Shown here: positions 24,893 to 64,000 of the stretch, piece by piece
Layout of the letters: each line of letters starts with the position of its first letter
Position numbering within the stretch: the stretch's first letter is position 1
DNA from: Paraescarpia echinospica
Taxonomy: Eukaryota > Annelida > Polychaeta > Sabellida > Siboglinidae
Length of the DNA: 64,000 bases
Direction: 5' to 3'
NCBI GenBank assembly: GCA_020002185.1
Contig: CM034533.1
Location: 68,546,119 to 68,610,118, forward strand
The notes under the pieces: generated by a model
What the model was told of the DNA's origin: nothing
What the model saw: the letters and a program-made list of their open reading frames with translations, nothing else
The model's database searches: none
Program-made: the position numbers and the translations under genes

Positions 24893-25190
24893 GCGGGGGA
24901 AGTAGCTCAGCGGATAGTCGCACCGGGCTGAGTAGCATGCTGTTGACGTTGGCCTACTGCGGTTTCGACATTTCGGCAATCTCATTCACCCTACTTTGCT
25001 TGTTTCTTTCGGAAGAGGCACTACAACTGGTGTTCTTTCTCACACGGGGGGAAGCAAACGGTGCACATGCAGTTACATGGAGAAACCTCGTTACGGTTTC
25101 TTCACTCTCTGCGGCCAACACCTATGTTCTGATTATGGAGTTCTAATCCGTGTTCTACATTGATGGTTAATAAACATTATTATAGAAGAC
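24893..25190 (+). mobile_element. tRNA-derived SINE
   Basis: It starts GGGGGAAGTAGCTCAGCGGA, with an A-box-like TAGCTCAGCGG and a B-box-like GGTTTCGACA 65 bp further on, matching an RNA polymerase III promoter. It ends near an ATTATTATAG tail. It cannot fold as a functional tRNA through its acceptor stem, so it is read as a SINE. Confidence 0.65.
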
Positions 25191-25324
25191 ATATATTAGT
25201 GACGTACGTGTCTAGCATCTCAGAAGGAGGACACGTCTCGTCACTCATCACGTTTCTACTATGAAGTGTAGTGGCATAACGTGTTATATATAAAAAATTA
25301 TAGAACAGTTGCATCCCCATAAAT

Positions 25325-25560
25325 TCGTCAACCCGGGAGATTCGAGATATTTACGTTAAGTCTCATCAGTTCGGTCATGTTGGATTGGATATCGGAAGAC
25401 GGGTGAATATCGGAAGACGGATGGATATCGGAAGCTTCACTTCTTTTCCGGGAGATTTTCGTTTTCACCGAAAAACCGGGAGATGTTATTCTTTTCCGGG
25501 AGTTCTGGAGATTCACAACAAATCCGGGCGAATCGGAAAATCCGGGAGGGTTTGCAGATA
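25325..25560. repeat. Short-motif repeats (GGATATCGGAAGACGG and CCGGGAGA)
   Basis: An 18-bp motif with ATATCGGAAGACGG recurs three times at 25387-25435. CCGGGAG recurs about six times between 25332 and 25550 at irregular spacing. An open frame on each strand is likely incidental. Confidence 0.55.
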
Positions 25561-25869
25561 TTCGTAGGCATCAAGAGTAGGCACCAAGAGTTTCTTCGTA
25601 AAGCGGTTGCCGGCGAACTGTGCGACCGTAGTAGAAGGCTGAATTTAACAATTAAAACCCTCCTAAACATTAATATTAATAGGACTGAAACTCTGTCTGC
25701 ACTACTGCTAGCCGAGTACCACTACCAGTTCCCAGAAATTATAGTTAATGACGTCATAGTGAATGCGGATTACCACAAGAACAGTAATGATTATGAAGTA
25801 GTAGCCGGCCATCTTTGTAATCAATCGGCAGCGAGTGTTCGACACGAACTAATTTAAACTAACACGTGG

Positions 25870-26390
25870 GGAATTGATTATGTGTCGCATTGGCGTTGGT
25901 TGTTTTTGTTTTGTCCAGTTATTAATAATGCAGTGCGGTTTATACCGTTTCTATGATAAATAGCGTAACGGATTTAGCTGAATCGGTGCACGTTTATCGT
26001 ACGAGTCGCTGATTAGTGAGCTCCAGCGATAGGAATCTAGAGGGTAAACGACATTTTAAACAACACTGTTGTAATGTGAAGTTTAATTATCAGTCAAGCT
26101 GGCCGTTTTTCTGACTCACAAACGTTATATCCAAGATCATATATTTCATTGACAACTGGTGAATGGTCGATTAAAATACTTTCAGAAAAGACCTAACAAT
26201 TTCAATGTTTCACGTGCGTTAACAACAGCGGGACCTACTGTGTGGATACACGTGTATTATGAGGATGACACAAGACTGTGCAAGTACTTGTTTCCATTGT
26301 GATCCTGGTTAATTCTCAGAGTTTTCCTTCTCTAGAATTAGTGAGTCCACTGTAGGTTTACCCTCTTTGTGTGACTTTTTCTTCACCTAG
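25870..26390. other. Intergenic stretch, nothing recognised
   Basis: No open frame, repeat or RNA signature that I can support. Confidence 0.4.
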
Positions 26391-26439
26391 CATATATACC
26401 AGGTGGAAAAACCCGACGGCTTATTGTATCTCTTCTGAA

Positions 26440-26580
26440 ACACACAGCAACGTGGGGTGAACGAAATTGCCCAACTTTCGAAACGGCATTCGGTAATGGA
26501 ATTCGAACCCCGGTCACCTCGACCAAAAGTCTGGCGGTCAACCGCTCGGACACCCCACTATTGCATTAAACACCCTCACA
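26440..26580 (-). mobile_element. tRNA-derived SINE (minus strand)
   Basis: On the minus strand it reads TGGGGTGTCCGAGCGGTTGA, then about 40 bp on GGGGTTCGAATTCC, giving A-box (TGTCCGAGCGG) and B-box (GGTTCGAATTCC) promoters spaced as in serine/leucine-type tRNAs. The sequence continues as non-tRNA tail toward lower coordinates. A lone tRNA gene is less likely because the stems do not close. Confidence 0.6.
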
Positions 26581-27481
26581 ATGCACACGTTTTATCTAAT
26601 TAGAATCTTCTTAAAGTTACATCTATTTCCAGTTACACATCAACTAATCCCCGTCGCACCAATACCTGGGTCCCGTCTCTCGCGTCACTGAACTAATCAT
26701 CGACCAAATAAGCGTCCATTCAGTACCTCGATTAAGAATTAATGCGAACACGTTGTTTACATTTGTGATGTCGAGCGGCATTGCCGATGTCCACGGCAAC
26801 ACCTCTTCGAGTACAAATCGATATTCGAACTGAGAATAGCCGGTGTTACATGCCAGAAAACCTCGTCGGGCCACAATACCTCGCTTCATATTAAACCACA
26901 GGGCGCCATGGTCAGCCGCAAGAAATCAGCCATGGCGGTTTTGGCCAGCGAGGCTTTTCAGCACGGCTAAACACCTCCAAATCATTTATTTTAGGCAAAG
27001 AAATAATTTTATTTCCAACTAAAACATTATATGTTTCAAAAATATGTATATGAAATGTTGATAAATAATAAAATCAATATGTTTGATAAGGACTATAGCT
27101 ATAAAGTAAAGTTATATTTCACCTTACCTCACCCCTGAGATATTACAGCATCAGATTGTTTACATGCCGAATCAACAGCAGATCTTCATATACAGACTCT
27201 AGTTAATATTCGGACCCGGTTATCCACTGGCAGACATGTTGATAGAATACCTCGAGGTATTCCCGCACGACATTTTCTGGCACGCAACACCGGGGGTACC
27301 TGCACCATCGATCGGCTGTAGTCCAGACAACGCCGGACGCGCCACGAGAAACATGGCCGCCTTCGGAGGCAGCACACCAGCGCCACTGTAGCGGTTTAGA
27401 AACAACTCGGGATATCTGCGCGTTACATATTTCAGTGGATGAAGGAAGAGGACGAGAAGAAGGGAGTACGTATAAGGAGCA

Positions 27482-55663
<28,182 letters not shown>

Positions 55664-55805
55664 TTACGGAATCATTACTGCCGTTAAAAATGCATATGTA
55701 AACGGCATCCTCCGAAGCAATGGTAGCACAAATACACTAGCTATTGAGACTGATCTTATCACCAGCGCCCTTTGGCGCGACAGGATGATAAAATGCATCG
55801 TGTAA

Positions 55806-56760
55806 AGGCCGGAAAACTCTGCCACTTTTCGCCCGACCAAACCAAACCAGACCAGACTCACTACGACTGCAGTGTATCCACTACATCGACCGACACCCAC
55901 CGACTTCGCTATATTCAAAGCCTGCGTGACGTCATAATCATATAAACTTGAACACTTTCCACCAAGGAGCCTCTATTTGGACAGGAGGCGTCACTGAGCG
56001 AGAAAATGGCAGTCTACACTGAAGGTTTTTGTCCGCCATTCGGGAGGCAAGCGCATGCGCCTACGGGACCGCAGCGTGCGATGTTAGCGTATTTGTCCAG
56101 TCACCTCATTTCATCAGAATAATCACCAAGTTGTCATGCGTTATATAAAATGAAAGATATTAAAGTAATCCTTGAAGTTTTGTTATCTATCACAATTCAA
56201 AATAATGAAATTTTCAAACAAACCACATAGAAACGTTGCAATTATTTACTGAGCCAATTGAAATTCGTCGTTTTTCATCAGAATAATCATCAGGCTGTAC
56301 CACTTCTTATATAATACAAATTCTGAGGTTATCGTTGAAAATGTTGAGCAATGATAATGCAAAGAACTGCATTTTTTGAACGCGTATGGTCTGACAAAAA
56401 ATCGACCAGCTGGGTGTAGTGGAAAGCAAAGACCGTATATCAATACAAGACGGTGCAGCGCGCGCTATCTACATTGTTCGAGGAAAGTACGTAAGCAGTT
56501 CGTCCGCCATTCTGGAGTTGCTGCTTACGTACTTTCCTCGAACAATGTAGATAGCGCGCGCTGCACCGTCTTGTATTGATATACGGTCTTTGCTTTCCAC
56601 TACACCCAGCTGGTCGATTTTTTGTCAATCTGATGTATTCGAAAATTGTCAAGTTTACGTGATTGTGACGTCACGCCAGCTTCGAATATATACACTGCAG
56701 TTGTAGTGAGTCTGGCTTGGTCTGGTCTGGTCGGGCGAATAGTGCCAGATTATCACTTAA
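55806..56760. mobile_element. Inverted-repeat element (copy 2 of the 28235-28815 family) with inner palindrome
   Basis: The left end CACTTTTCGCCCGACCAAAC matches copy 1; the right end is GGTCTGGTCGGGCGAATAGTG. TGACGTCA occurs at about 55927 and 56668. Within it a segment with TTCATCAGAATAATCA occurs twice (56107 and 56276) and a perfect palindrome spans 56392-56627. It starts about 140 bp after the kinesin stop codon. Confidence 0.78.
56392..56627. repeat. Perfect inverted repeat, 107-bp arms, 22-bp spacer
   Basis: Arm 56392-56498 is the exact reverse complement of 56521-56627. The spacer 56499-56520 contains GTCCGCCATTCTGGAG, which resembles 56030-56045 outside the palindrome. Confidence 0.97.
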
Positions 56761-56769
56761 CTAACCTTT

Positions 56770-58190
56770 ACCACACACCCATGCAACATGCTCTTTCCAA
56801 TGTTTGTGCAACGTAATGATGCAGTCATCGCGTTCAAAGTTTAAATGTATTCGACCCCAACCGACTGCGGTGATAAAGACATAGTCCCCAAAAATTGGCT
56901 AAATTTAATAATTAAGAATGTGAAATAAGTATCAAATGATATCTTTGCGACTTGCTTTCCGCTGTAATCGAACTAGACGGTGGCGTAGTAGCATACCAAT
57001 TCGGACGCATATTAAGTCATCTATTCCGCCACCACTTCAACAATTACACGTGCATGCAATTGGCAAAGGTGCATATTAATTACAATATTCCATCATAGTA
57101 AGTCATTTTACATTTATGCAGGCGTTCTCGTATACGCTTAGAAATATACATTTTGCCAGATTTACTTTTTTCAGAATAACGCTATCTGTTTCTGGCAGTT
57201 TATATTACAAAGCCATGATAGTTTTACTCTTGGTGTCCTTTAAAATCACGCTGCACGCATCTAAATCCTACCTGTTTACAATGCAATGTAACTTTGATGA
57301 AATGCTTCGTATTTTACTTTATCCTTATAAAACTGCAGTAATAAAAGTATTGGTGGACGTAAATCGTACTCCAGTTAGGTGTGACGTGGCAATGCAGCAA
57401 CTGGAGCGGGGCTGTTACTGTGTGAGCTGTGTTTTCAGATGGTGGTTCCAACCAGTCGTGCACCTGCAATATCCTCTGACCTCATACGATCTCTGGCGAT
57501 TGGTCCACACGGTCACGTGACTGTACCACTCCACGATGTCAGGACATCGCTGGACAACGTTACTATTATATTATAGTTTCAACGTTGGTTTTCTTAAAGG
57601 GGAATTTGAAAGAAAAATCACAGTGATGTGTGATTCGAATTTGATACGTTTGTGTTTTGGCAACTCGTCAAAGCAAGTCTGTGATTATGTATACGCGGAA
57701 AGCAGACGTTGTGTGCATATATCGTTATCTATTATAACACGATTGTATTTATTCTTAACTTGTTTTGTTGTTAGAACGTACTTATATATATTTTTGTTGT
57801 ATAGATATAGTAGTATATATTGTTGAATGATGCGGATTGCAACAATTGTATGAACATTCTTATATATGCACATTAACGAGAACGTTAGTCGTTACGAACG
57901 ACACTGAATGTGTTTCTAGTTTCAAGAGTGTGTTATTGAGATCTTCAGTGATTGTGTTGTGAGTCAATAAACGAGTTACTGCGTTAACAAATGAGAGGTC
58001 GAGTAAGCGAATGAACGATGGATTGAATGAAAGGGTGAACAATATAATGACTGACATATTTAGTGAGTGTGTATATGACCAAGTGTGTGCGTGAGTGGTG
58101 AATGAGTACGTGACAACGTGCGTGCGTGAGTGGTGAATGTGTACGTGACAACGTGCGTGCGTGAGTGATGAGTGAGTAAGTGACCACGTA
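56770..58190. other. Intergenic stretch, nothing recognised
   Basis: A 134-codon open frame at 57116-57520 has no family resemblance or supporting context and is probably chance. Confidence 0.45.
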
Positions 58191-58194
58191 CGTG

Positions 58195-58305
58195 CGTGAA
58201 TGAGTGAGTGAGTGAGTGAGTGAGTGAGTGAGTGAGTGAGTGAGTGAGTGAGTGAGTGAGTGAGTGAGTGAGTGAGTGAGTGAGTGAGTGAGTGAGTGAG
58301 TGAAG
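58195..58305. repeat. (GAGT)n microsatellite
   Basis: A tetranucleotide run with diverged GTGA-rich shoulders on both sides (58080-58390). Confidence 0.97.
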
Positions 58306-58924
58306 CCAACTGAGTGAGTGACGCCAAGTGAGTGGTTGTACGGATGAGTGAGTGTGTACGTAAGTAGGGGTGAGTATAAGTAAGTATGAATGAGTAAATA
58401 AATAGATGAGTTGGTGAGTTTAAGAATATCAGTTGGATCGATTGTCAATTTGTGCATGCTCTATGCCACAGTTTTCAGTCCATCCTGTAGAATGTAATCT
58501 TTCAAGAAACATGGTGTAGTAACTCAAACTGAATTTTACAATATTGAAAAATATATGATTGTGTTTAATTATTGTTGTATAAATAAAATAATATGTAACA
58601 TTGCACGTTGATATGGCGCTGTACACATTAGGCATTGTTTAATACATGATATAAGCCAATAAACGAAAATTGCATCAACTCCTGCTCCTTCGTGTTATGC
58701 AGTCAATTGTTTTGAACAACATTTGTTCAAAGTGTGATTTTAGTTTCTCTACCGGATTAATGTTTTTTTCTTTTATGTTTGATTTCTAAGGTTTTAGACA
58801 CAGAAGAAGCAATGCTATAGAAGGTGCAATGAAGCGAATTAATATAGCGCACAAGTCTCAAGTGAGATGCACTTACAATACTTCAAATTTAGCCTGTTAC
58901 TATTAGTAAAAGAACATTTTAAGA

Positions 58925-59155
58925 AGAAGCTGGTTTGGAGTCGACTAAAGTGGGCTAGACATGGGAGTAGAACGGTTGGCAAAGGAAGCAGATGTCCGGA
59001 GAGTGGACTGGAAAAGGAGGCTAGGACGACCTAGAGTGCGACGGGAGGACTGTGTAAAGATAGATTTGGAAGGATTGTGGGGTGAGAGGAGAACAAGAGC
59101 GAAAGACAGAAGGGAATGGAGACAGTTGATGGAGAGAGCAGTACAAGGTCAGTGA
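58925..59155 (+). mobile_element. LINE C-terminal fragment
   Basis: Reads MGVERLAKEADVRRVDWKRR, LGRPRVRREDCVKIDLEGLW and AKDRREWRQLMERA then stop, a common C-terminal signature of invertebrate LINE ORF2 proteins (GRPR...W..C...D....A.DR..WR). Confidence 0.75.
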
Positions 59156-59844
59156 GGGAAAAGAAAAGAAGATAACAGAAATCGAGGAATGGAATCGAGG
59201 CCAGCCTCACCCGTGAGACGGGGATACAACATCATGTAGATGGCCCAACCAACCTGTATCCGTTGGACCGCATGCTGTCGACATGATCGCCTTCATTGTT
59301 GGACAACAGCCCTTGTCCAAGGTATCGCAGGTAAACCGCTGACCACCCGGGACTAAATTACAGTGTCGAGTTACGTTTAGTTGATTACCTCTGGCAGTGA
59401 TTGGCACGGAGTATTTACTCAATTGGGCAGTGTGCATTTAACGACAGACCAGTTCACGCATGCAAACAGTCGACTCGGCTGTTTGACACTTGCGGCGCCG
59501 CGTTGGCATTTCCGGTATCCAATGTGTGCGTTTGTCGTTTGTTGTTTGATTGCGTGAGAGATTGTTTGTAAAGGTGGAAGTGCCACCTTAATGCGAAGAC
59601 ACGCAGTCGACGGGCGTTGTCTCACGACTGATGTTTCATCAATCTTCGGAGAAGGTGTTCTTATATTTTTACAACACCCAATATAATGTGATAATTAAAA
59701 ACTTGTAGAAATATACAAGAGATCAAGGTGGAGATGACATGTGCATATTAGAACGTTGTTTATTGCGTTGTATTGAAAGTCAATTATTCATAGATTTATA
59801 GATTACATACACACGTAAATAAATTCAATCACACGAATGCATAT

Positions 59845-59847
<3 letters not shown>

Positions 59848-59917
<70 letters not shown>
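59848..59917. repeat. (CA)n microsatellite
   Basis: A pure dinucleotide run of about 70 bp. Confidence 0.97.
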
Positions 59918-59921
<4 letters not shown>

Positions 59922-60717
59922 AACACACACAATTATTTAAACAACATATTTACTTGCTTACGTATACCGCATTCACGTAGATATCCGACCCTCTGTGACA
60001 CACACCATTCCGGTTCTACCTACACGACCACTCCTTCTAGTCGGTGAAACACGGTAACGGGTCAACAGAGCGTGAAAAGACCGGGTGTGCGAGAACTAAA
60101 TACCTGATCAGATCGCGTTGCTGTGACTGCGGGGGCTGACAGTAAGTCATATCTATTGTGCGGGTCACTGGCCAGTCAGTGTCGACTCCCGGGGGAGATA
60201 CTTAGGACGCCACTAGATGGCTGCTCACTGTCTACACTGACGTCCACTACGACTGACCGGTCAGCGTCTACTAGCCTCACGCTCTTTCACCGAGTTGCTA
60301 AGTGAAAACAAGTTTAGACTTAATTGCCACCGCCACAGAGCAAGTAGAACGTGTGGTGAGGTGTGCATGTGGTATGTGTTTGTTCACCGAACAGACACGG
60401 GTGTTCGGGGCATTGCGTACACCTTCTGCGACAAGCGTGATGGCCTGACGCTACATACAGTTTTGTCTGTCTGGTCGGCATGTTACCACGATGTCGACAC
60501 TTGCTTCAAAACAAAGCCGTAAGTAGAGTCTGCTGTGCAATGCTATGCGCATTATTGTTTGTTTACGCATGCCTGGCGTACCAAGATTATGAACATTCTA
60601 ACTCTGGTGGATCTGTGAGAACAAAGGCAAGACTAACGTCTCCGGGTATATAGGGTTTATGCAGGCAGTGTCGCCTAGAGGGGCTGAATCTCCACAGATA
60701 TGCTGGTGCTGTCACGA

Positions 60718-60900
60718 CACACACACACACACATGCACGCACGCACGCACGCACATACGCACACACACACCACACACCACACACACACACCACACACCAC
60801 ACCACACACACACACACACACACACCACACACACACACACACTCACGTCATACACTTGACACTCCGTGTGTGTGTGTGTATGTGTGTGTGCGCGTGTGTG
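60718..60900. repeat. (CA)n passing into (TG)n
   Basis: A CA-rich block to about 60845 and a TG-rich block from about 60866 face each other as an imperfect inverted arrangement. Confidence 0.93.
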
Positions 60901-61161
60901 TGCTTGCGCTAGTGTGTACCCAGGCTGCTCATAACTGGGACCACAGATGGTATTAAAGATGTGTTTCTGTTATTTGGGGGCATGATCTAATTATGATTGT
61001 TCACAAACGTGGAATAAGCGAACTAAACTCGGATAGGAAATGCTTACTAGATTATACACTAACATAAATTATTAATCACGTACCGATCATTGCGATGTGA
61101 TTTTTCAGCGAAATGCGACGTATAACTAATCGGGCCACATAACACCAAAATGAGTAGTTAC

Positions 61162-61169
61162 TGACGTCA
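61162..61169 (+). promoter_or_regulatory. CRE palindrome TGACGTCA near the start codon
   Basis: A full cAMP-response-element palindrome 11 bp upstream of the ATG at 61181. Position relative to transcription start is unknown, and the motif is also frequent in local transposons. Confidence 0.35.
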
Positions 61170-61180
61170 TCATACTGACC

Positions 61181-62197
61181 ATGGAACCTACTCCCGTCAA
61201 CGATGTCGCCGACGTGCCCTCTCGAGACAACGACATCGACGTCTCGCAACTAAGTGACGAAATTGAACGCATAATGACAAGTGCACTTGACACTTATGAC
61301 GTCACACCCCCCGACACCACGTGTAGCGAAGAAATATCGTCGTCAGACGGGGACAGTGACGTACTGATGACGTATTCTACTTGCAGTACGGCGAGCGTCT
61401 CGAGCGCTCGTTTTGTCACTAGCGGTGGTTTTCATGACGACGCCGACCACGCGGCGGCGGATGTTGAGTCTCCGCGCAACGGTATCGCTTCCGGCAGCTC
61501 ACGGAAAAACGCGGCGAAGTCTGACAGCGGGGCAGCAGAGACGAAGAAGCGGAAGGGTCTACTTGGGTTCTTCAACCGTATCAGGAAGGAGACAACAGCA
61601 CAGGCAGACGTCCGCCATCGCGTTGGTACCGTCAATGACGTCCGCGTGATGGCGTTGCCGCAAGTGTTTCTCGTCAAGTACATCGGAATGCTGCCCTGCT
61701 CCGGCTTGTGGGGGGTTGAACACGTTCGTGCGCCAGTCGCCCGCTTGGTGGCGCGATTCAACGAACGATGTGGAACCGACGAGCCGCTTCCTCTGATCCA
61801 GCTGCACGTGACCAACAGCGGCATACACACATGCGCACTGATGCCGCAGGACCAAGAAAGTCGCGTGGCTCCGAGGGTGCCCAGTAAGGACGCCGAGTTG
61901 GTGCCGATTGAGCTGATATCGTTCGGCACGCAAGACGCCAAGTACACGCGTGTGTTCTGCTTCGTCGTCGTGCGTGAAATCTCGTCCAGATCTCGCGATT
62001 TGGAGTGTCACGTGTACGTGTGTGACTCAACGCTGTCGGCGCGCCGCCTGGCGCTGTCTCTGTCGCTTGCCTTTCGAATGTACACGCAAGAGCGTGGGGA
62101 CATGCCGTTCGAATTCTGCGTGGACCTGCGACAGACGTCGGAGACGACAGGAAACTCGGACATTGCTCATTCTGGGCAGACAGACTTCGACGCCTAG
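61181..62197 (+). CDS. Single-exon PTB/PID-like domain protein, possibly FAM43-like
   Basis: 338 codons in a GC-rich open frame with a strong start context (ACCATGG) and an in-frame TGA about 30 nt upstream, fixing the start. Residues 1-120 are acidic and Ser/Thr-rich and look disordered. KKRKGLLGFFNRIRK at about 120-135 is basic. From about 155 on, strands VFLVKYIGMLPCSGLWG, IQLHVTNSGIHTC, PIELISFGTQDAKYTRVFCF and LECHVYVCDSTLSARRLALS follow the order of a phosphotyrosine-binding (PTB/PID) fold: YLG-like first strand, I-x-FC-x-x-D-like middle, CH-V-x-C strand and C-terminal helix. FAM43 proteins share this layout and are intronless. Role would be an adaptor binding NPxY-type peptides, but this is inference. 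Confidence 0.65.
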   Translation: MEPTPVNDVADVPSRDNDIDVSQLSDEIERIMTSALDTYDVTPPDTTCSEEISSSDGDSDVLMTYSTCSTASVSSARFVTSGGFHDDADHAAADVESPRNGIASGSSRKNAAKSDSGAAETKKRKGLLGFFNRIRKETTAQADVRHRVGTVNDVRVMALPQVFLVKYIGMLPCSGLWGVEHVRAPVARLVARFNERCGTDEPLPLIQLHVTNSGIHTCALMPQDQESRVAPRVPSKDAELVPIELISFGTQDAKYTRVFCFVVVREISSRSRDLECHVYVCDSTLSARRLALSLSLAFRMYTQERGDMPFEFCVDLRQTSETTGNSDIAHSGQTDFDA

Positions 62198-62511
62198 AGC
62201 TGGGGGTGTACGGTTCATATGCCGATCGACAAGACGTGTCAGGCGACGTTGTCGCGTGATTTACATTATGTTGGTTGCTCGGAGTGCTTTCAGACGCTAG
62301 CGAATTGTGTTTGCATTGTGTTGTAGGCCTAAACTGCGCTGATGATGCTGATAATAATGTAATGCGTGTCTGCCTGCGCTTCGTGTTGTGATGCGTTGTA
62401 AGTAAGCCCTTTTAAGTCCTGCTTGGCTGTCGACGCAGCCATGGCGAACTACAACTCCGAGCGATTGACTGGCGTCGAAATCGTCATGTCTCCTGGAATG
62501 TTTGAGTGGAA

Positions 62512-62785
62512 TCTTCCGTTGTGACGCAATGTCATCGTTCCGTTGTAACGTACCAACATAATTCCGTTGTGACGCAATGTTATCGTTCCGTTGTGACGCA
62601 CCGTCATCATTCCGTTGTGACGCACGTCATCCTTCCGTTGTGACGCATCGTCGTTCCGTTGTGACGCATCGTCGTTCCGTTGTGACGCTCCGTTATCGCT
62701 CCGTTGTGACGCTCCGTTATCGCTCCGTTGTGACGCACCGTCATTGTTCCGTCATGACGCATCATCACCGTTCCATTGTGACGTA
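62512..62785. repeat. 20-27-bp imperfect tandem repeat (TTCCGTTGTGACGCA)
   Basis: About 12 imperfect copies beginning some 315 bp after the PTB-like stop codon, so probably in the 3' untranslated region. Confidence 0.9.
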
Positions 62786-63081
62786 GATACCGTGATAGAA
62801 AAAATAAGGAGCTTCTCGTACGTTAGACGACCTGTAACTGGTCCGTAGTTGTAGGTTATTGTTGTAGGCCAGTACCTCGAACAAATGAACGTATTGTTGC
62901 CGTATCTTGCATTTAATGTAATTTCTACAGCCAACATGTTTGACATTTTTAATGTATGTCTGCTTTGATAGAGAACAGAAATGTTATGGTTGCTCTGGAA
63001 AAAGTGGATATTGCACTGTATCACGTACGTAATGTACTGGCAGGATTAAGTAAATGTACCTTTAATAGTATAAACTGTTTT

Positions 63082-63087
63082 AATAAA
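63082..63087 (+). promoter_or_regulatory. Possible polyadenylation signal AATAAA
   Basis: A canonical hexamer about 885 bp after the PTB-like stop codon, in an AT-rich stretch. A more proximal non-canonical signal cannot be excluded. Confidence 0.4.
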
Positions 63088-63340
63088 TACTTAATGTGTA
63101 AATAATTAAAACTGAGTATAATTAATGTGGCAATTTTATTGTGATATTGTCGTAATTTTAATTATCATCTCTTGTCAGTATTAGTCGTATTTTATAGTAT
63201 CTTTATTTCCAAATCCATTTAGTTTTTTATCATGCAATTGTTTCATTTGTTCAGTAACAAACCGTCAGTCATCAGCAAATACACCATCGCAAATTTGTAT
63301 GACGCATGAACATTACTTTTTTTAGCAAAACGCAATTTGG

Positions 63341-63475
63341 GATGAATGAATGAATGGATGAATGAATGAAATTTATTACATTAATTACAAGTACATATTA
63401 TAATTGAGTATATACAATAGGTCAGGAGACTCCAGACGTAGGAATAAATAAATAGTGCATTGAGGCCACAGTCTG
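63341..63475 (-). mobile_element. (ATTC)n-tailed non-LTR 3' end (minus strand)
   Basis: A GAATGAATG run is followed by AAATTTATTACATTAATTAC and GGTCAGGAGACTCC, the reverse of a LINE tail. No coding part is recognisable. Confidence 0.5.
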
Positions 63476-63479
63476 ACCT

Positions 63480-64000
63480 TCTCTCTTCTGGTTATTCAGT
63501 ATTGGTCTGTTCGGAAATCGCCCGTTTTCTCAGCTGCGCGTGTGTGAACATGGAATTGTGGGGAGAAGTGCGTTCAAAGTGTAAACAGAGGAATACATAG
63601 CAAAACTTGTTTGTTTGCCTTGTGATTGGACTGCCGATTTATTTCAGGTAATTATGTGTTGCCTGTGCTGTGTCAAACTCACTTTGACTGCAGGCATCAA
63701 AGTTGTTCTTGTCACTGTCTGCCTAATTTGAAGTTCGCGCTATGCAGTTGAACGCAATTTTACCCAAGAACCGAACATGTTAATGATGCAAATATTGCTG
63801 TTTACGGTATCAGTTTACTTATTAAGGTTTAAGCAAGCGTTGGCCATTTGTGCCGATGAATCGGTGCAATGGAAATAATTGAATGAATAGCTTTAGCCCG
63901 TCTGTTGTCTAGACACAGGAAGATGTAATATAACATGAATTCAAGCAATATGGGGTTTGTATTCCCTTTAAGTAGTAAGCGAAATTATTTTTTTAATTCC
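63480..64000. other. Unannotated window end
   Basis: No open frame or repeat that I can support. Confidence 0.4.

Larger units (their letters stand above)
59160..61150. other. Intergenic stretch with CA/TG microsatellites
   Basis: (CA)n at 59848-59917 and mixed (CA)n then (TG)n at 60718-60900. Short open frames at 60123-60305 and 60295-60522 are not recognisable; they could include 5' untranslated exons of the next gene, but nothing shows this. Confidence 0.55.

Noticed and set aside
24893..25190. Functional tRNA gene
   Set aside because: A and B boxes are present but acceptor and other stems do not pair, so a SINE is the better reading.
57116..57520. 134-codon ORF as a membrane-protein gene
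   Set aside because: No recognisable family, no codon or splice context, and AT-rich surroundings; expected by chance.

Overview
The window is from an intron-rich animal nuclear genome, most likely a marine lophotrochozoan and plausibly a mollusc. The pointers are spliced genes with metazoan-type splice sites, very dense simple-sequence and minisatellite DNA, several families of degraded non-LTR and Ty3-type retroelements, Penelope-like fragments, tRNA-derived SINEs, and an apparently intact KIF28/KLP-6-type kinesin. The clade is an inference from element style; no species marker is visible.

Three protein genes can be supported, all on the + strand. (1) About 2156-9832: the last five coding exons of ORC2, 228 residues of its C-terminal half; the rest lies upstream of the window. 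Its introns hold 31-bp, 29-bp and 33-bp minisatellites, LINE and Penelope-like fragments and a small TA-flanked MITE. (2) 27482-55663: a complete kinesin-3 gene of the KIF28/KLP-6 type, 22 coding exons and about 1016 residues, with a motor, a neck/coiled coil, an FHA domain and a long KIF28-type tail. Its first intron (27527-34542) has the hallmarks of a minor-spliceosome (U12) AT-AC intron. (3) 61181-62197: a single-exon 338-residue protein with a probable PTB/PID domain, possibly FAM43-like.

Between ORC2 and the kinesin (about 10.1-27.4 kb) is a transposon graveyard. A PHD-finger LINE (13.85-16.97 kb) abuts a decayed Ty3/Gypsy element (16.98-22.5 kb), which is itself interrupted by a palindromic MITE and by a minus-strand LINE. 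Two tRNA-derived SINEs lie at 24.9 and 26.5 kb. The kinesin introns contain another LINE, a hAT MITE with perfect 8-bp target duplications, a pogo-like element with a zinc-finger remnant, an interstitial telomere tract flanked by 14-bp direct repeats, a 1.7-kb 27-bp minisatellite and many microsatellites. Downstream of the kinesin is an inverted-repeat element containing a perfect 107-bp-arm palindrome.

Nothing in the sequence links the three host genes functionally; they look like ordinary neighbours. All exon coordinates come from reading splice sites, phase and family resemblance by eye; no search or RNA evidence was available.
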